This document shows, piece by piece, positions 7,857-17,172 of a stretch of 64,000 bases of DNA. Source of the stretch: Cellulomonas fimi (GTDB lineage: Bacteria > Actinomycetota > Actinomycetes > Actinomycetales > Cellulomonadaceae); NCBI RefSeq assembly GCF_028583725.1, contig NZ_CP110680.1, forward strand, positions 930,001-994,000, given 5' to 3'. The first letter of the stretch is position 1. Each line of letters begins with the position of its first letter. The notes under the pieces were generated by a model, which searched no databases, had not been told where the DNA came from, and saw only the letters and a program-made list of their open reading frames with translations. The position numbers were made by a program, and so were the translations under genes.

Positions 7857-8948
7857 GTGGCCGACGACCAGGTGAAGGTGCTCGTCGTCGAGGACGACGT
7901 CGACACCGCCCAATTCGTCCGGACCGTCCTGGAACGTCGCGGTGGGATGTCCGCCACCGTCGTGCACGACCCGATGTCGGCGCTCGCCGAGGTCGCGCAG
8001 CAGACGTTCGACGTCGTCCTGACTGACATCCAGATGCCCGGCATGAGCGGGCTCGAGCTCCTCGGGGAGCTGCGCTCGCGCGCGCCCGGCGTCCCCGTCG
8101 CCGTGATGACCGCCTTCGCGAGCGTCGACTACGCCGTCGAGGCGCTGCGCCGCGACGCCGACGAGTTCCTCGTCAAGCCCGTCGGGGCCGCGATCCTCGT
8201 CGAGAAGGTCCGGGCGCTCGCCGCCGAGGGCCGCAGCCGCCGGGACGCCGCCGGCCCCACCGAGACCGTGCTGGCCGTCGGCGCCCACCCCGACGACGTC
8301 GAGATCGGGGTCGGCGCGACGCTCGCCTCGCACCGCGCCGCCGGGGACACGGTCGTCGTCCTCACGCTGTCGAGCGGCGCGATCGGCGGCGAGGTCCACG
8401 CACGCCGGCACGAGGCGCTCGCCGCGGCGGCCGTCATCGGCGCGCGGCTGTACCTGCACGACTTCGAGGACACCCGGCTCGACCCCGCGGGCGGGCTCAT
8501 CACGACGATCGAGGAGACGATCGCCGAGGTGTCGCCGACGATCGTCTACACGCACTCCGTGCACGACCGGCACCAGGACCACCGCGCGGTGCACCAGGCC
8601 GTGCAGGTCGCCGCGCGCCGCGTGCCGTCGCTCGCGTGCTTCCAGAGCCCGTCGTCGACCGTCGACTTCCAGCCCGACACGTTCGTGCCCGTCGACGGCT
8701 TCGTCGAGACGAAGCTGCAGATGCTCGCCGCGTTCGAGTCGCAGGCGCACCGCGACTACATGGAGCCCGAGCTCGTGCGCGCGACCGCCCGCTACTGGTC
8801 GCGGTTCGGGACCGGCCGGTACGCGGAGCCCCTGGAGACGGTCCGGGTGGCCGCGATGATCTCGGGATCGGGGCGCGCGGGCGGGATCGCCGCGGCCGCG
8901 CACCAGCCCGCGCCGCTGACGCACGACGACACGGGAGGCACGCGATGA
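7857..8948 (+). CDS. Response-regulator receiver fused to a PIG-L/LmbE deacetylase
   Basis: 363 residues with two domains. Residues ~5-125 are a complete receiver: acidic VVEDD, phospho-acceptor Asp57 (LTDIQMPG), Thr85 (VMTAF) and Lys107 (LVKPVG). Residues ~135-330 are a PIG-L/LmbE zinc deacetylase with AHPDDVE (His144, Asp146, Asp147) and HDRHQDH. Family members remove N-acetyl groups from sugar derivatives, as MshB does in mycothiol synthesis. Phosphorylation probably switches the enzyme; that is inference. GTG at 7857 follows GGGAGG. It is first in a five-gene operon whose next start overlaps its stop by 4 bp. Confidence 0.88.
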   Translation: MADDQVKVLVVEDDVDTAQFVRTVLERRGGMSATVVHDPMSALAEVAQQTFDVVLTDIQMPGMSGLELLGELRSRAPGVPVAVMTAFASVDYAVEALRRDADEFLVKPVGAAILVEKVRALAAEGRSRRDAAGPTETVLAVGAHPDDVEIGVGATLASHRAAGDTVVVLTLSSGAIGGEVHARRHEALAAAAVIGARLYLHDFEDTRLDPAGGLITTIEETIAEVSPTIVYTHSVHDRHQDHRAVHQAVQVAARRVPSLACFQSPSSTVDFQPDTFVPVDGFVETKLQMLAAFESQAHRDYMEPELVRATARYWSRFGTGRYAEPLETVRVAAMISGSGRAGGIAAAAHQPAPLTHDDTGGTR

Positions 8949-9940
8949 CCAGGGTCCTCGTCACGGGAGCGGGCGGGCCCGCGGGCGTCGCCGTGATCCG
9001 CTCGCTGCAGCGGCGGGGCGACGTCGAGGTGTACGCCGCCGACATGGACCGGTGGGCCAGCGCGATCTACCTCGTGCCGCCCGAGCGTCGGCGGCTCGTG
9101 CCCGCGGGACGTGCGCCCGAGTTCGTCGACGTCGTGCGCGCGATGTGCCGCGACGACGGCATCGACGTGCTCTACCCGACCGTCGACGTCGAGCTGCCGC
9201 GGCTCGCCGCCGCCCGCGACGACCTGGCGGCCGACGGCACGCTGCTCGCGTCACCCACGCTCGCCACCATCGAGACGTGCCTGGACAAGCTCGCGCTCGC
9301 CCGCGCGTGCGCGCGCACCGTCCGGGTGCCCCGGACCGAGCTCGTCGGGACGCCCGAGGCCACGTCGGGCTGGGACTTCCCCGTCATCGTGAAGCCGCGC
9401 CGCGGGGCCGGCTCCCGCGGGGTCCGGACGGTCTTCACGGCCGCGGAGCTCGACGCCGTGCACGCCGAGGAGGACCTGCTCGTGCAGGAGATGCTCCCCG
9501 GCGACGAGTACTCGGTCGACGTCCTCGCCGGTCCCGACGGCCGCGTGATCGCCGCGGTGCCGCGCGCGCGCCTGCGCGTCGACTCCGGCGTCGCGGTCGC
9601 GGGCGTGACCGTGCGCGACGACGAGCTCGTCGCCGCCGCGTCCGCGGTCGCCCGCGCGGTCGGTCTGACGAGCGTCGCGAACGTGCAGCTCAAGCGGGAC
9701 GCCGACGGCACGCCCGCGCTCCTCGAGGTCAACCCCCGCTTCCCCGGCGCGATGCCGCTGACGATCGCCGCGGGCGTCGACATGCCGTCGCTCACGCTCG
9801 ACGCGGTGCTCGGCCGCGACGTGCCCGAGCGCGTCGACTTCGCCGAGATCGCGAACGTCCGGTACCTCGAGGACGTGTTCCTGCCCGTCGACGAGGTCCT
9901 GCCCGCACCCGACGCCGCGCACGCCCCGTCCGGCGCATGA
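8945..9940 (+). CDS. ATP-grasp ligase
   Basis: 331 residues. An N-terminal Rossmann-like pre-ATP-grasp domain (VLVTGAGGPAGVAVIRSL) precedes a carbamoyl-phosphate-synthase-like ATP-grasp: FPVIVKPRRGAGSRGV, LLVQEMLPGDEYSVDVLA and LLEVNPRFPGAMPLT, the last carrying the metal-binding Glu/Asn. It should couple ATP hydrolysis to an amide or peptide bond through an acyl phosphate; the substrates are unknown. ATG overlaps the previous stop (ATGA), and its own stop overlaps the PHP start. In context it may add an acyl or amino-acid group to an amine freed by the upstream deacetylase. Confidence 0.87.
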   Translation: MTRVLVTGAGGPAGVAVIRSLQRRGDVEVYAADMDRWASAIYLVPPERRRLVPAGRAPEFVDVVRAMCRDDGIDVLYPTVDVELPRLAAARDDLAADGTLLASPTLATIETCLDKLALARACARTVRVPRTELVGTPEATSGWDFPVIVKPRRGAGSRGVRTVFTAAELDAVHAEEDLLVQEMLPGDEYSVDVLAGPDGRVIAAVPRARLRVDSGVAVAGVTVRDDELVAAASAVARAVGLTSVANVQLKRDADGTPALLEVNPRFPGAMPLTIAAGVDMPSLTLDAVLGRDVPERVDFAEIANVRYLEDVFLPVDEVLPAPDAAHAPSGA

Positions 9941-10683
9941 CGACCGGCACGGCCGCCGGCCCGTCGCTGCGCGGCGACCACCACGTGCACTCGGCGTTCT
10001 CCGACGACGCGGTCAGCACGCCCGCCGAGAACCTCGCGGCGGCCCGCGCGGCGGGGCTCGACACGATCCGCATGGTCGACCACGTCCGCGTCTCCACGAC
10101 GTACGTGCCCGACTTCCTCGCGGTCGTGCGCGGACTGCCGCCCGTCGACGGGCTGCGCGTCCTGACCGGGGTCGAGGCGAAGATCCTCGACGCCGACGGC
10201 CGTGTCGACGCGCCGCCCGAGGTGCTCGCGGCGCTCGGCCGCCCCGACGGCGCGGACCGCGTGCTGCTCGCCGACCACCAGTTCCCCGGCCCCGACGGTC
10301 CGTGGAGCCCGCGCGTCGTCGTCGAGCACCTCGCGTCCGGTGCGCTGACGCCCGCGGGGGCCGTCGAGACGCTCGTGACCGCGACCGTGCGGGCCGTGCG
10401 ACGCGTCGGGCGTGCCCAGCTCGCGCACCCGCTGTCGCTGCTGCCGAAGATCGGCCTCACCGAGGACGACGTGCCCGACGACCTGCTCGACGAGCTCGCC
10501 GCCGTCGCCGTCGCGACCGGCACGCCCGTCGAGGTCAACGAGAAGTGGCGCTGCCCGGGTCCGCGCGTGCTGGCGCGCTGGGCGGCCGCGGGCGTCACGC
10601 TGGTCGCGTCGACGGACGCGCACGTCGCCGACGACGTCGGCCGGTACGCATGGCTGCGCGGGTCGGGCAGGCTGGACGCATGA
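9937..10683 (+). CDS. PHP-domain phosphoesterase
   Basis: 248 residues, polymerase-and-histidinol-phosphatase fold. Metal-site motifs are visible in order: GDHHVHSAFSDDA at residues ~12-24, IRMVDHVR, TGVEAKIL, LLADHQF, AQLAHPLSLL and the C-terminal ASTDAHV. All usual His/Asp/Glu ligand positions are occupied, so it is probably an active metal-dependent phosphatase or related hydrolase. It overlaps both neighbours by 4 bp, so it is almost certainly translationally coupled. The substrate is unknown; a sugar phosphate would suit the deacetylase and ligase encoded upstream. Confidence 0.85.
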   Translation: MTTGTAAGPSLRGDHHVHSAFSDDAVSTPAENLAAARAAGLDTIRMVDHVRVSTTYVPDFLAVVRGLPPVDGLRVLTGVEAKILDADGRVDAPPEVLAALGRPDGADRVLLADHQFPGPDGPWSPRVVVEHLASGALTPAGAVETLVTATVRAVRRVGRAQLAHPLSLLPKIGLTEDDVPDDLLDELAAVAVATGTPVEVNEKWRCPGPRVLARWAAAGVTLVASTDAHVADDVGRYAWLRGSGRLDA

Positions 10684-11075
10684 CCGACGACGACACGACC
10701 ACCCGACCGGCCCGGGCGCGCACGACCGCCCGCGTGCTGGTCGTCGACGACGAGCCCGACGAGCGCGCGCTGCTCGCGACGCACCTGCGCCGGGCGGGGT
10801 GCGAGGTCGTCGAGGCGCCGAGTGCGGAGGCCGCCCTGGCCGACGAGTCGCAGCTCGACGTCGACGTCGCGTTCGTGGACCTGCGGCTCCCGGGCATGGG
10901 CGGCTGGGAGCTGGTCGAGGAGCTGCGCCGGCGGCGGCCCGGGCTGCCGGTCGTCGTCACGTCCGTGCTCGACGAGCACGACTACCCCGACGTCGAGGCC
11001 GCACTGCCGAAGCCGTTCGTGGGGGAGCACGTGCGCGCCGCGCTCGAGCGGGCGCTGCCGGACGGGTCGCCGTGA
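10680..11075 (+). CDS. Stand-alone response regulator receiver
   Basis: 131 residues, a receiver domain only, with no output domain. VLVVDDEPDE gives the acidic pocket, VAFVDLRLPG the phospho-acceptor Asp67, and PKPF the conserved Lys-Pro. It overlaps the PHP gene and the kinase gene by 4 bp on either side. It could act as a phosphate sink, a relay, or a protein-interaction switch for one of the enzymes. The N-terminal ~18 residues (Thr/Arg-rich) are not part of the fold. Confidence 0.88.
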   Translation: MTDDDTTTRPARARTTARVLVVDDEPDERALLATHLRRAGCEVVEAPSAEAALADESQLDVDVAFVDLRLPGMGGWELVEELRRRRPGLPVVVTSVLDEHDYPDVEAALPKPFVGEHVRAALERALPDGSP

Positions 11076-12853
11076 CGTCGTCCTACCGCTCGACGATCCC
11101 GTCCGTCCCCGCGGGCGGGGGCTCGCGCCTGCTCACGAAGATCGCGTCGCGCCTGGGCGACGACGCGAACGTCGTCGAGCGACAGCTGCCGTTCCTCGGG
11201 GTGTACCTCGTCGCCGTCCTGACGCTGTGGATCCCGTCGATCACCGTGTCGGTGCCGTGGGCGGTCTGGGTGTCGGCGGCCGTCGCGGTCTCGGTGGCCG
11301 TCGTCGCGCGCCTCGTGCGCTGGCGCGACGAGCCCGAGTGGACGCAGGACCTCCTGCCGATCATGCAGATCGTCTGCATCGGGTTCCTGCGCTACGGCAC
11401 GGGCGGCATCGGCTCGATCTTCACCGTGATGATCTTCCTGCCCGTGCTCGCGCTCGCCGCGCAGCGCGGGTGGCGCGGCCCGATCATCTCCGTGGTCGGG
11501 GTGAACCTCGTCATCCTGCTGCCCGCGATCCTCGACCCGGACACGCCGCTCGACACGCTCGTGCTGGTCCGCGGGCTGTTCGTGTCCCTGGTCGCGCTGG
11601 TCGTGGCGGTCACCGCGCACGAGGTCACGGAGCGGCTGCGCGCGCGCACCGAGGCCGTGGCGGTCATGCGCGACCGCGAGCAGGAGATGGTCGAGCGCAT
11701 GCGCGCCGACGCGTTCGAGCTCGCGCGCGTCGCCGACGCCCGGCGCGCCGCCCGCGACGAGCTGGTGTCGATCATCGACTCCGCGACCGAGCAGGCGATC
11801 ATCGCGACCGACGCGACGGGTGTGGTCCGTGTCTTCAACGCGGGCGCCGAGAGGCTGCTGGGCTACGCGCAGGGCGAGGTCGTCGACCGGCTGCGGATCA
11901 CCGACCTGTACGCGTCCCCCGAGCCCGAGCCGCCGGGCGGCCCCCAGCGCGCACCCGGCTCGGTCGCCGCGCGGCTGCTCGAGTCGATCGTGACGCCCGA
12001 GGACGGCGTGCGCACGGGTCGCGACGCCCGGTACCGCCGCCGCGACGGGAGCGAGGTCACCGTCCGGCTCGCCGTCACGCGGCGGCTGGACGTCGACGGC
12101 AGCGTCGCGGGCTACGTCATCGTCGCCACCGACGTCACGGAGGAGCGCGAGGCGTCCCGTCTCAAGGACGAGTTCGTCAGCCTCGTGAGCCACGAGCTGC
12201 GCACGCCGCTGACGTCGGTGCTCGGGTACCTGGAGCTGCTGCTCGACGGCACCGACGAGCTCACCGAGGAGCAGCGCAGCTACCTCACCGTCATCGAGCG
12301 CAACGCGCGGCGGCAGCTCCGCCTGGTCGGCGACCTGCTGCTCACGGCCCAGGTCGACGCGGGCACGTTCGCGATCTCCCCGCGCGGCATCGACCTCGCC
12401 GACGTCGTCACGGGGTCGGTCGCGTCGTTGGGGCCGGTGGCCGAGCAGGCGGGCGTGCGCCTGACGACGACGATCGAGCCCGCGCCCGTGACGGCCGACC
12501 CGGGCCGCCTCTCGCAGGTCGTCGACAACCTCGTCTCCAACGCGGTGAAGTTCACGCCCGCGGGCGGCGAGGTGCACCTGTCGGTCGGCCCGACCCCCGA
12601 CGGCGGCGCGGCGCTGTCGGTGCGCGACACCGGCATCGGGATCGCGCCCGACGAGCTCAGCCGCCTCACCACCCGGTTCTTCCGGGCGACCTCCGCGACG
12701 CGCCGGGCCATCCCCGGCGTGGGGCTCGGTCTCGCGATCGCGCGCGCCGTGGTCGACGCGCACGGCGGCCTGCTCGACATCGAGAGCACGCTCGGGGAGG
12801 GGACGACGTTCGTCGTGACCCTGCCGTCCGCCCCGCCGCACGCCCCGGCCTGA
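11072..12853 (+). CDS. Membrane PAS-containing sensor histidine kinase
   Basis: 593 residues. About five to six hydrophobic segments (~40-200) form a membrane sensor, then a coiled coil (~200-235), a PAS domain (~235-345, TEQAIIATDATGVVRVFNAG), HisKA with SHELRTPLTSVLGYLELL (His374), and a HATPase domain with N-box DNLVSNAVKF, G1 VRDTGIGIAP and G2 GVGLGLAIARAVVDAHGG. It should autophosphorylate and feed the two receivers encoded in the same operon, one of them fused to an enzyme. GTG at 11072 overlaps the preceding stop. It ends the operon. Confidence 0.9.
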   Translation: MTSSYRSTIPSVPAGGGSRLLTKIASRLGDDANVVERQLPFLGVYLVAVLTLWIPSITVSVPWAVWVSAAVAVSVAVVARLVRWRDEPEWTQDLLPIMQIVCIGFLRYGTGGIGSIFTVMIFLPVLALAAQRGWRGPIISVVGVNLVILLPAILDPDTPLDTLVLVRGLFVSLVALVVAVTAHEVTERLRARTEAVAVMRDREQEMVERMRADAFELARVADARRAARDELVSIIDSATEQAIIATDATGVVRVFNAGAERLLGYAQGEVVDRLRITDLYASPEPEPPGGPQRAPGSVAARLLESIVTPEDGVRTGRDARYRRRDGSEVTVRLAVTRRLDVDGSVAGYVIVATDVTEEREASRLKDEFVSLVSHELRTPLTSVLGYLELLLDGTDELTEEQRSYLTVIERNARRQLRLVGDLLLTAQVDAGTFAISPRGIDLADVVTGSVASLGPVAEQAGVRLTTTIEPAPVTADPGRLSQVVDNLVSNAVKFTPAGGEVHLSVGPTPDGGAALSVRDTGIGIAPDELSRLTTRFFRATSATRRAIPGVGLGLAIARAVVDAHGGLLDIESTLGEGTTFVVTLPSAPPHAPA

Positions 12854-12898
12854 CGCCGCCGCCGCCCGCGCGAGGCGCAGCCCTGTCGACGGACGAAC

Positions 12899-12918
12899 CG
12901 GATGTATCTGGACATCCG
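12899..12918. promoter_or_regulatory. Palindrome before the BBE-type oxidase gene
   Basis: CGGATGT (12899-12905), 6 nt, ACATCCG (12912-12918): perfect 7-bp arms in the 151-bp gap between the kinase stop and the oxidase ATG. It is a possible operator for the oxidase gene. Confidence 0.4.
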
Positions 12919-13004
12919 CCCGGGATTCCTTCTGCCCGTGCGCCGACCGCGGCGCCACCCCGTGACAGCGCACGGAACCCCGTGCAGGACCCGAAGGATC
13001 TCCC

Positions 13005-14408
13005 ATGTCGTTCGTCAGCCCCGCCCTCGGGACGGACTCCCGCCCGACCGGCGCCGCCGCCGTGCGCGCCCTGCGCGACGCCGTCCCCGCCGTCCACCTG
13101 CCCGGCACCGACGGCTACGCGCGCCACACCGCGACGTCGAACCTCACGCACCGCCTCAGCCCGCTCGCCGTGGTCGAGGCCACCGGCCCGGCCGACGTGA
13201 GCGCCACGCTGCGGATCGCCGCCGCGTTCGGCGTGCAGGTCGCGGTGCAGGGCACCGGCCACGGCGCGACCGAGGAGATGCGCGACGCGATCCTCGTCCA
13301 CACCGCCGCGCTCGACGAGCTCACCGTGCACGCCGACGAGCGCTGGGCGCGCGTCGGTGCCGGCGTCCGCTGGGAGCGGGTGCTGGAGGCGACCGCGCCG
13401 CACGGGCTCGCCGCGCTGTGCGGGTCGTCGCCCGACGTGGGCGTCGTCGGCCTGCTCACCGGCGGCGGACTCGGTCCGGTCGCACGCTCGCACGGCCTGT
13501 CGTCCGACACGGTCCGCGCCTTCGACGTCGTGACGGGCGACGGCGTGCTGCGGCGCGTCACGCCGGACGAGCACCCCGACCTGTTCTGGGGCCTGCGCGG
13601 CGGCAAGGGCACCCTCGGCATCGTCACCGCGGTCGAGATCGACCTGCTGGACCTGCCCGACCTCTACGCGGGCGGTCTGTGGTTCGCGGAGCCCGACGTG
13701 GCCGCGGTCCTGCGGACGTGGGGCCAGTGGTGCGAGCTGCTGCCCGAGGAGGGCACCACGTCCGTCGCCGTCATGCGGCTGCCCGACATGGACCCGTTCC
13801 CCGCGCCGCTGCGCGGCCAGGTCACGCTGCACGTGCGCTTCGCGTGGACCGGCGACCCGGCCGTCGGCGAAGAGATGATCCGCGCGATCCGCTCCGTCGC
13901 CGCGCCGGTCGTGGACACCGTCCGGACGATGCCGTACGCCGCGCTGGGCGACGTCCACGCCGACCCGGTCGACCCGATGCCGCTGCACGAGACGCACCAC
14001 CTGCTGCACGGCTTCGGCGTGGCGGGCGCGGACCGCCTGCTCGATCTCGTCGGCCCGGGCGTCGACTCGGCGCTCGTCGCCGTCGAGGTGCGGCAGCTCG
14101 GCGGGCGGGTGCGCGAGGGCGACCCGTGCGCGTACGCGCACCGCGACGCCGGGTACAGCGTGCTCGCGATCGGCCTGATGATCCCGGAGGTCGCCCAGGT
14201 CGTGACGCGGGACGCCGCGCGCGTCGCGCACGGCCTCGAGCCGTGGGTCGTCGACGGCGGCCTGCCGAACTTCACCGACGCCGCGGGCGCGGCGTGGGCG
14301 GACCGGGTGTTCACGCCGCTGGTCGCGCGCCGGCTGCGCGCGCTCACCCGCACCTACGACCCGGCGGGCGTGCTGCTCGCCGCGCGCGGGGTACGGACCG
14401 CCGCCTGA
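13005..14408 (+). CDS. FAD-linked oxidase, BBE/PCMH type
   Basis: 467 residues, FAD-binding type 4 (PCMH) fold with a berberine-bridge-like C-terminus. GTGHGATEEM carries the His and CGSSPDVGVVGLLTGGGLG the Cys that covalently hold FAD in bicovalent members; LFWGLRGGKGTLGIVTAVEI is the second FAD-binding stretch, and TYDPAGVL the C-terminal signature. Members oxidise sugars, alkaloids or other alcohols and pass electrons to O2. No signal peptide is visible. It is transcribed alone and converges on the large membrane protein with a 7-bp gap. Confidence 0.85.
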   Translation: MSFVSPALGTDSRPTGAAAVRALRDAVPAVHLPGTDGYARHTATSNLTHRLSPLAVVEATGPADVSATLRIAAAFGVQVAVQGTGHGATEEMRDAILVHTAALDELTVHADERWARVGAGVRWERVLEATAPHGLAALCGSSPDVGVVGLLTGGGLGPVARSHGLSSDTVRAFDVVTGDGVLRRVTPDEHPDLFWGLRGGKGTLGIVTAVEIDLLDLPDLYAGGLWFAEPDVAAVLRTWGQWCELLPEEGTTSVAVMRLPDMDPFPAPLRGQVTLHVRFAWTGDPAVGEEMIRAIRSVAAPVVDTVRTMPYAALGDVHADPVDPMPLHETHHLLHGFGVAGADRLLDLVGPGVDSALVAVEVRQLGGRVREGDPCAYAHRDAGYSVLAIGLMIPEVAQVVTRDAARVAHGLEPWVVDGGLPNFTDAAGAAWADRVFTPLVARRLRALTRTYDPAGVLLAARGVRTAA

Positions 14409-14415
14409 CCCGCGG

Positions 14416-17172
14416 TCACGGCCCGCCGGCCGCCGCAGGTCCCGCCGCGTGCGGGGCCGCTGCGGCCGGCATGCGCCTGGCGAGCTCGTCGAACGCGGCC
14501 TGGTACTCCTGCGTGCGGAAGTCACCGCCGTGGGTGTCGACGCGCTGCCTGTCGGCGTCCCACTCGGTGTCGGGCTGGTCGATGACGGACTGCTCGACGG
14601 CGTACCGGTGCACCGGGAAACCCAGGGGGTCGGTGCGACGCCACAGGCTCCGCCACCGCGGGGCGCCCCACCCGTGCGCGCCGTCGTGCGGAGACAGCGA
14701 GCCGACCAGGGTGAACGGCGAGGGCGGCGGGAGCGCGGCGTCCGTCGGCTCGGCCTGCCACGGGTCGTGCGGCCACGCGTGCGCCCCGGTCGTCGGGCTC
14801 GTGCCGAGCGCGGACGGGCCGAGGAGCTCGGGGAAGAACCGGCCGAAGTACGGCCGCAGCTGGCACCCGAACGACAGGAAGGCGATCGCCTCGCTGTCGG
14901 TGCTGCCCGTGCGCGTGTCCCACCGGGCGAGCAGCGTGGCGACCGAGACGACGGCCCCCAGGCTGTGCGCCGACACGATGACCGCGCGGTCGGGCCCGCC
15001 GGCGAGCCAGTCGTCGATCCGGTCGCGCAGCTCGGGGACGGTGCGCTCGGTGTAGCACGGCGGGCCGAACGGGTGCCCCGCGTGCGGGAGGAAGCACTCG
15101 AGGTCCCACAGCAGCCCCCACGGGCGCGCCTGGGACCTCGACCCGCCGCCGAGCCCGACGCTCGCGAAGAGCAGCCCGGCGACGACGACGACGGACCCCG
15201 TCCCGAGGTCGTCGAGCCAGCCCCACAGCGGCGCGAGGCTCGGCACGGCGCCCGCCTCGGCCGACGTGCCCGACGGCCGGACGAGGAGGCTCGCGAGCAG
15301 CGCGACCCAGAACGTGACCGCGAGCCAGCCGACCAGCGGCTCGGCGCGGTGGGCGAGCGAGGCGACGCGCCGCACCCTGCCGACGGCGGCGACGGGCGGC
15401 GGGACGTCCGCGACGCCCGGCACGACGGAGAGGACGTTGCGGCGCGGCAGCGCACGGACGGCGAGGACGACGACGGCGAGCACGAGCGCGACGACGACGA
15501 GGAAGCTGGTCGACGCGAACTCGCGGTACCCCTCGGGCACCCACAGCGGCGGTGCGTCCCCCGTCGGCTGCAGCACCCGCACGACGCCCCACACGGTCGC
15601 GGTGCTCATCACCATCGCGAGCCCGGAGGCGAGCGCGAGGAACACGGCGGGCCCGCGGCCGTCCCAGCCCTCGTCGAGGCGGCCCTCCTGCCGGAGGTTC
15701 GCCCGCAGCGCGGTGGCGGCGAGCGCGACGAGCGCGAGCAGCAGCACGCCCGCGGACCACCGCTCGACGTCGGGGTTGCCCGAGTCCCGCGCGGCGAGCG
15801 CGGCCAGCGAGGCCACACCACCCACCGCCACGAGGGGTGCCCACACGACGGACCGGAGGCCGCCGCGCAGCCCGACCCCCACCGTGCACAGGAGGACGAG
15901 CAGCACGACGAGGATCGCCGGGCCCGCCTCGAGGCCGCCGAACCGGACGACCGCGTCGGCCGCGTCGGTCCGTCCGGGTGCCGTCCACGTCTCCGCGAGC
16001 ACCCAGCCGAGCACGCCGACGCTCGCGCCGACGAGCGAGGCGGTGGGCGCGGTCCTGCTCCCGGTCCGGCTCGGTCGCTCCGTCCCGGGGTCGACGCGCA
16101 CGCATGCCGCACGGACCACCGCGACGACCAGGACCACCGACGACAGGACGAGCGTCGTCGCCCAGGACTTGCCGACGTCGGGCGTGCCCGACAGGTCCCG
16201 GCACGCGGTGAGCAGGTGCGCGACCGAGCCGGGGCAGCCCGCGGCTGCGCGTTCGAGCTGCTGCCAGGCGAGGAGCGTGGAGAGCAGCGCGACCCCGGCG
16301 GCCAGGTGGGCCCACCAGGAGACCCAGCTGGTGGTCGCGTGGTCCCAGACGCCCGTCCGCGCGAGGTAGGGCCAGTGCGCGCCCGCCTCGCCGGCCGGGC
16401 GCGGCGGCGGGACCGTGCCGGTGGCGCGTTCCTCCCGCCGCCGCCGGGACACCGTGGCGTCGTACCGGACGATGCCCCAGAACGACGTGACGGCGAGGAC
16501 GACGAACGCCACGAGCGCCGCGCCGGCGAGCACGGCCGTGCGCGCGCCCGCCGTGAGCCCGACGAGGGCGTCGTCGACGACGTCGGGGACCCAGCGGCAC
16601 ACGGCGGTCGTCGACGCGCCGTCGGGCACGTAGCACTGCTCCGCGACGCCGAGCGTCAGGGTCGCGGCCGTGGTGACCCACAGCAGGGTGAGCACCACCC
16701 CGGTGGCGCGGACCGCGACGCCGCTCGCGGTACGCCGGTACCAGGGCTCGTCACGCTCGTCCTCGTCCAGGTCCCGTGCCCAGAACGCGGCGTTGAGCAG
16801 GCCGAACGGGACCAGGAACACCCAGAAGAGCCGGATCAGCCCGGCTGTGCCCGGCAGCGGGGCCTTCGAGACCCGGGCGAGGCCGCCCCACGAGTACGCC
16901 TCGCGCCGCACGTCCGGCGGGACGGCCCAGTACGGCCGCCGGTCGGCGGGCCACCCGGCGAGCCGGTCGGCCGTGACCTTCGCCGGCCGGACGGTCCAGA
17001 ACCCGGCGTCCGCGGGCGTGCCCCCGGCCGCCTCCACGTCGGCGGTGGAGACCCCCAGCATCGCGGCGGGCGGGGTGTTGGACACCCCGTGCACCCTGAT
17101 CTCGAGGATCCTCGGCCCCTCGGCGGCCGGCCGGCCGGTGCCGGTGGTCGTCGGCAGCTCGCTCGTGCTCAT
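14416..17172 (-). CDS. Large membrane protein with split alpha/beta-hydrolase motifs
   Basis: 918 residues, function unknown. The N-terminus holds ILEIRVHGVSNTPP (His-Gly at 28-29, like an oxyanion-hole strand). Residues ~90-660 contain roughly a dozen hydrophobic segments in pairs. Then VIVSAHSLGAVVSVATLL places Ser737 in a nucleophile elbow (A-x-S-x-G instead of G-x-S-x-G), within a soluble C-terminal region. My reading is a serine hydrolase fold interrupted by a membrane domain, possibly a lipase-like enzyme acting at the membrane. A nonhydrolytic role is also possible. It has no operon partner. ATG at 17172. Confidence 0.7.
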   Translation of the reverse strand: MSTSELPTTTGTGRPAAEGPRILEIRVHGVSNTPPAAMLGVSTADVEAAGGTPADAGFWTVRPAKVTADRLAGWPADRRPYWAVPPDVRREAYSWGGLARVSKAPLPGTAGLIRLFWVFLVPFGLLNAAFWARDLDEDERDEPWYRRTASGVAVRATGVVLTLLWVTTAATLTLGVAEQCYVPDGASTTAVCRWVPDVVDDALVGLTAGARTAVLAGAALVAFVVLAVTSFWGIVRYDATVSRRRREERATGTVPPPRPAGEAGAHWPYLARTGVWDHATTSWVSWWAHLAAGVALLSTLLAWQQLERAAAGCPGSVAHLLTACRDLSGTPDVGKSWATTLVLSSVVLVVAVVRAACVRVDPGTERPSRTGSRTAPTASLVGASVGVLGWVLAETWTAPGRTDAADAVVRFGGLEAGPAILVVLLVLLCTVGVGLRGGLRSVVWAPLVAVGGVASLAALAARDSGNPDVERWSAGVLLLALVALAATALRANLRQEGRLDEGWDGRGPAVFLALASGLAMVMSTATVWGVVRVLQPTGDAPPLWVPEGYREFASTSFLVVVALVLAVVVLAVRALPRRNVLSVVPGVADVPPPVAAVGRVRRVASLAHRAEPLVGWLAVTFWVALLASLLVRPSGTSAEAGAVPSLAPLWGWLDDLGTGSVVVVAGLLFASVGLGGGSRSQARPWGLLWDLECFLPHAGHPFGPPCYTERTVPELRDRIDDWLAGGPDRAVIVSAHSLGAVVSVATLLARWDTRTGSTDSEAIAFLSFGCQLRPYFGRFFPELLGPSALGTSPTTGAHAWPHDPWQAEPTDAALPPPSPFTLVGSLSPHDGAHGWGAPRWRSLWRRTDPLGFPVHRYAVEQSVIDQPDTEWDADRQRVDTHGGDFRTQEYQAAFDELARRMPAAAAPHAAGPAAAGGP

